A stretch of 64,000 nucleotides of DNA from Saccharospirillum mangrovi. Lineage in GTDB: Bacteria > Pseudomonadota > Gammaproteobacteria > Pseudomonadales > Natronospirillaceae. The stretch is from assembly GCF_003367315.1 (NCBI RefSeq), contig NZ_CP031415.1, positions 2,416,001-2,480,000 of the forward strand, in the 5' to 3' direction. Below are positions 62,615 to 64,000 of the stretch, one piece after another. Numbering within the stretch: position 1 is the first letter of the stretch; the number at the start of each line of letters is the position of its first letter. The notes beneath the pieces are model-generated. The model searched no databases and was not told the origin of the DNA. It worked only from the letters and a program-made list of their open reading frames with translations. Position numbers and translations under genes: made by a program.

Positions 62615-63820
62615 TCAGATGTATTCCGCCAGGCGCACGCCTTCTTTGATCGGGTCCAGCGCCCGGCGGATGCCGTCCTGACATCCCGGTGTCGATAAAT
62701 CCAGCACCCGCAAGGCAATGGATTGCTGGGTTTTGCGGTTGTGGAACAGACGCACCGTCGGCGTCATCTGATCGTGCTCGTTGATTTCAATCACCACGCC
62801 CATCAAACCGCTGCGCATTTCCACCAGCGAGCCAACCGGGAAAATCCCCATGCACTGGATAAAAATATCGACCAGCTTGCGGTCGAGGTGATGGTCACTC
62901 CATTCCAGTAATTTTTTCATTGCCGCCGTCGGCGGAATGCCACGGTGGTAGACACGGTCGGCGGTGATGGCGTCATAAACATCGACGATGGCCGTCATGC
63001 GGCCGTACTCGCTGATCTGTTCGCCCTTGAGGCCCATCGGGTAACCGCTGCCATCCATTTTTTCGTGATGCTGAGCCGCCACTTGAATGGTTAATTCAGA
63101 GACGCCTTCGGTCTGCTCCAGAATTTCTTTGCTGTACAGCGCATGCCGTTTGATGATTTCAAATTCTTCGTCGTTGAGCCGGTCCGGCTTGTGCAGCACG
63201 TTGTCGGGAATCATCGTTTTGCCGATGTCGTGCAACAGCGCCCCAACCATAATCTGGTGCAGCACGTCGTAGGGTAATTTTCGATAGCGGCCGTACACCG
63301 ACATCAATACCGACAGATTCACCGAGTGCTCCATCAGGTACGAATCCTTGTGGCGAATCCGGCCCAGACAGGTCAAGGCGTTGTGGTTGCGGAACACCGA
63401 TTCGAGCAAGCCTTCCGCCACTTCATTGACCGAACCCATGTCGATGGAACGGCCCAGTTTGACGTCTTTCATCAGGGTGTTGATCAGCGTCTTGGCTTCG
63501 CCGTGCAGCGCATCGGCGTGTTCGCGTTCGATAGCCAATTCCACTTGCGGTCGGTTGTACGGCGTTTGCTCGCCGACTTTCATCAGCTCGGCGTGGTTCT
63601 CGCGGTCAACGTCTTCCAATGGAATGCCATCGGGCGAATCAATGCCTTTGACGGTATCGATGTAGAGTTCCTGAACGCCCAGTTTGCGGATTTTTTCGAT
63701 AACAGCATCAGAGCCAATCTTGCCCTGTCGGCTGTAGTTGTAGTGCGGAATCCAATCGGTATTCATGTCGGAGATGTACATTCCGACTTTGAGACTATTA
63801 ATAGGAATACGCTTAATCAT
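62615..63820 (-). CDS. HD-GYP domain protein with N-terminal DUF3391, probable c-di-GMP phosphodiesterase
   Basis: The 401-residue protein has DUF3391 (about 3-130; IPINSLKVGMYISDMNTDWI) and an HD-GYP domain (about 145-340). The metal ligands are in LLHDIGK (His197, Asp198), and HHEKMDGSGYP (251-261) carries the GYP motif that marks c-di-GMP hydrolysis to pGpG or GMP. The C-terminal part may be a PilZ-like or regulatory tail. It converges on YqcC. Output targets are unknown. Confidence 0.9.
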   Translation of the reverse strand: MIKRIPINSLKVGMYISDMNTDWIPHYNYSRQGKIGSDAVIEKIRKLGVQELYIDTVKGIDSPDGIPLEDVDRENHAELMKVGEQTPYNRPQVELAIEREHADALHGEAKTLINTLMKDVKLGRSIDMGSVNEVAEGLLESVFRNHNALTCLGRIRHKDSYLMEHSVNLSVLMSVYGRYRKLPYDVLHQIMVGALLHDIGKTMIPDNVLHKPDRLNDEEFEIIKRHALYSKEILEQTEGVSELTIQVAAQHHEKMDGSGYPMGLKGEQISEYGRMTAIVDVYDAITADRVYHRGIPPTAAMKKLLEWSDHHLDRKLVDIFIQCMGIFPVGSLVEMRSGLMGVVIEINEHDQMTPTVRLFHNRKTQQSIALRVLDLSTPGCQDGIRRALDPIKEGVRLAEYI

Positions 63821-63865
63821 GCTAGACCTTAGGTCGGGAATTCCATTTTCCGATTCAGTCTAGAC

Positions 63866-63895
63866 GAAAAAAAACGGCCCGCTAGGCCGCTTTTT
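63866..63895 (-). terminator. Intrinsic terminator downstream of glnS
   Basis: CGGCC and GGCCG arms with a 5-nt loop are flanked by an A tract on the left and T tract on the right, so it could work in both directions. It lies 21 bp after the glnS stop on the minus strand and before the HD-GYP gene. Confidence 0.7.
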
Positions 63896-63916
63896 CAAGA
63901 ATTTCCATTCAGTTTC

Positions 63917-64000
63917 TCAGACCTTCCGTGTCCAGGTTTCTTTCAGGCCGATGGTCTTGTTAAACACCAGCCGGCCGTCGCCGCCATCCTGGCGATCGAG
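63917..64000 (-). CDS. glnS: Glutaminyl-tRNA synthetase, C-terminal 27 residues only (cut by window edge)
   Basis: The visible 3' end encodes LDRQDGGDGRLVFNKTIGLK followed by ETWTRKV and a TGA stop, the typical terminus of bacterial GlnS (compare VFNRTVGLRDTWAK in E. coli). The enzyme charges tRNA-Gln. The gene enters from the right edge on the minus strand and ends before the terminator. Confidence 0.8.
   Translation of the reverse strand, partial: LDRQDGGDGRLVFNKTIGLKETWTRKV

Overview
The window is a 64 kb stretch of a gram-negative gammaproteobacterial chromosome. Coding density is very high, coding GC is high, genes carry Shine-Dalgarno sequences, and the housekeeping order is gammaproteobacterial: guaA/guaB/xseA, then der-bamB-yfgM-hisS-ispG-pilW-rlmN-ndk followed by an iscR-led Fe-S operon. 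Type IV pilus PilW, BamB, MenA, TonB/ExbBD, DUF3549 and YqcC point to an oceanospirillad or pseudomonad-like lineage, perhaps Saccharospirillaceae; that placement is inference. I saw no tRNA, rRNA, insertion sequence, phage gene or CRISPR array. Every gene looks intact except the two cut by the window edges.

Layout. 1-7.7 kb: the edge of an enoyl-CoA hydratase gene, a GST with a divergent LysR gene, guaA and guaB, xseA and an AraC-GyrI regulator. 7.8-16 kb: the der-to-ndk housekeeping block, without rodZ. 16-24.1 kb: an Fe-S assembly operon that starts with ISC-type iscR and iscS but continues with sufBCDS, an A-type carrier, sufT and sufE; it has a near-perfect IscR type 1 operator over its promoter. 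24.3-34.8 kb: a 2OG oxygenase, a BASS-type transporter, menA, and a same-strand set of MFS, SDR, TetR, class III aminotransferase and SCP2-like genes. 35-36 kb: two bacterioferritin subunits with complementary active sites, one keeping the haem Met and the other the ferroxidase ligands.

36-44.4 kb: a complete Nit1C nitrilase cluster (flavoprotein, MSMEG_0570, AIR-synthase-like, GNAT, radical SAM, nitrilase and MSMEG_0572 families). It has a sigma-54-type promoter and a divergent MocR-type regulator flanked by two matching direct-repeat sites. A DJ-1/PfpI protein resembling isonitrile hydratase and a 59-residue membrane peptide follow. 44.4-56 kb: DUF502, DUF1127, LysR, MAPEG, a secreted protein, lactate permease, a putative selenate-type ABC transporter, an epimerase, gcvT and moeA. 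56-64 kb: tonB-exbB-exbD behind a Fur-like box, a chimeric protein joining the NfuA N-terminal A-type domain to SufT, a UDG-SDR-GNAT overlap operon, YchJ, DUF3549, YqcC, an HD-GYP protein and the 3' end of glnS.

Iron recurs as a theme: the IscR-controlled hybrid Fe-S operon, the A-type/SufT chimera, paired bacterioferritins, and TonB/ExbBD under a probable Fur site. The strongest candidates for new biology are the ISC-to-SUF swap at a conserved locus, the NfuA-SufT chimera, and the Nit1C locus with its MocR regulator and operators.
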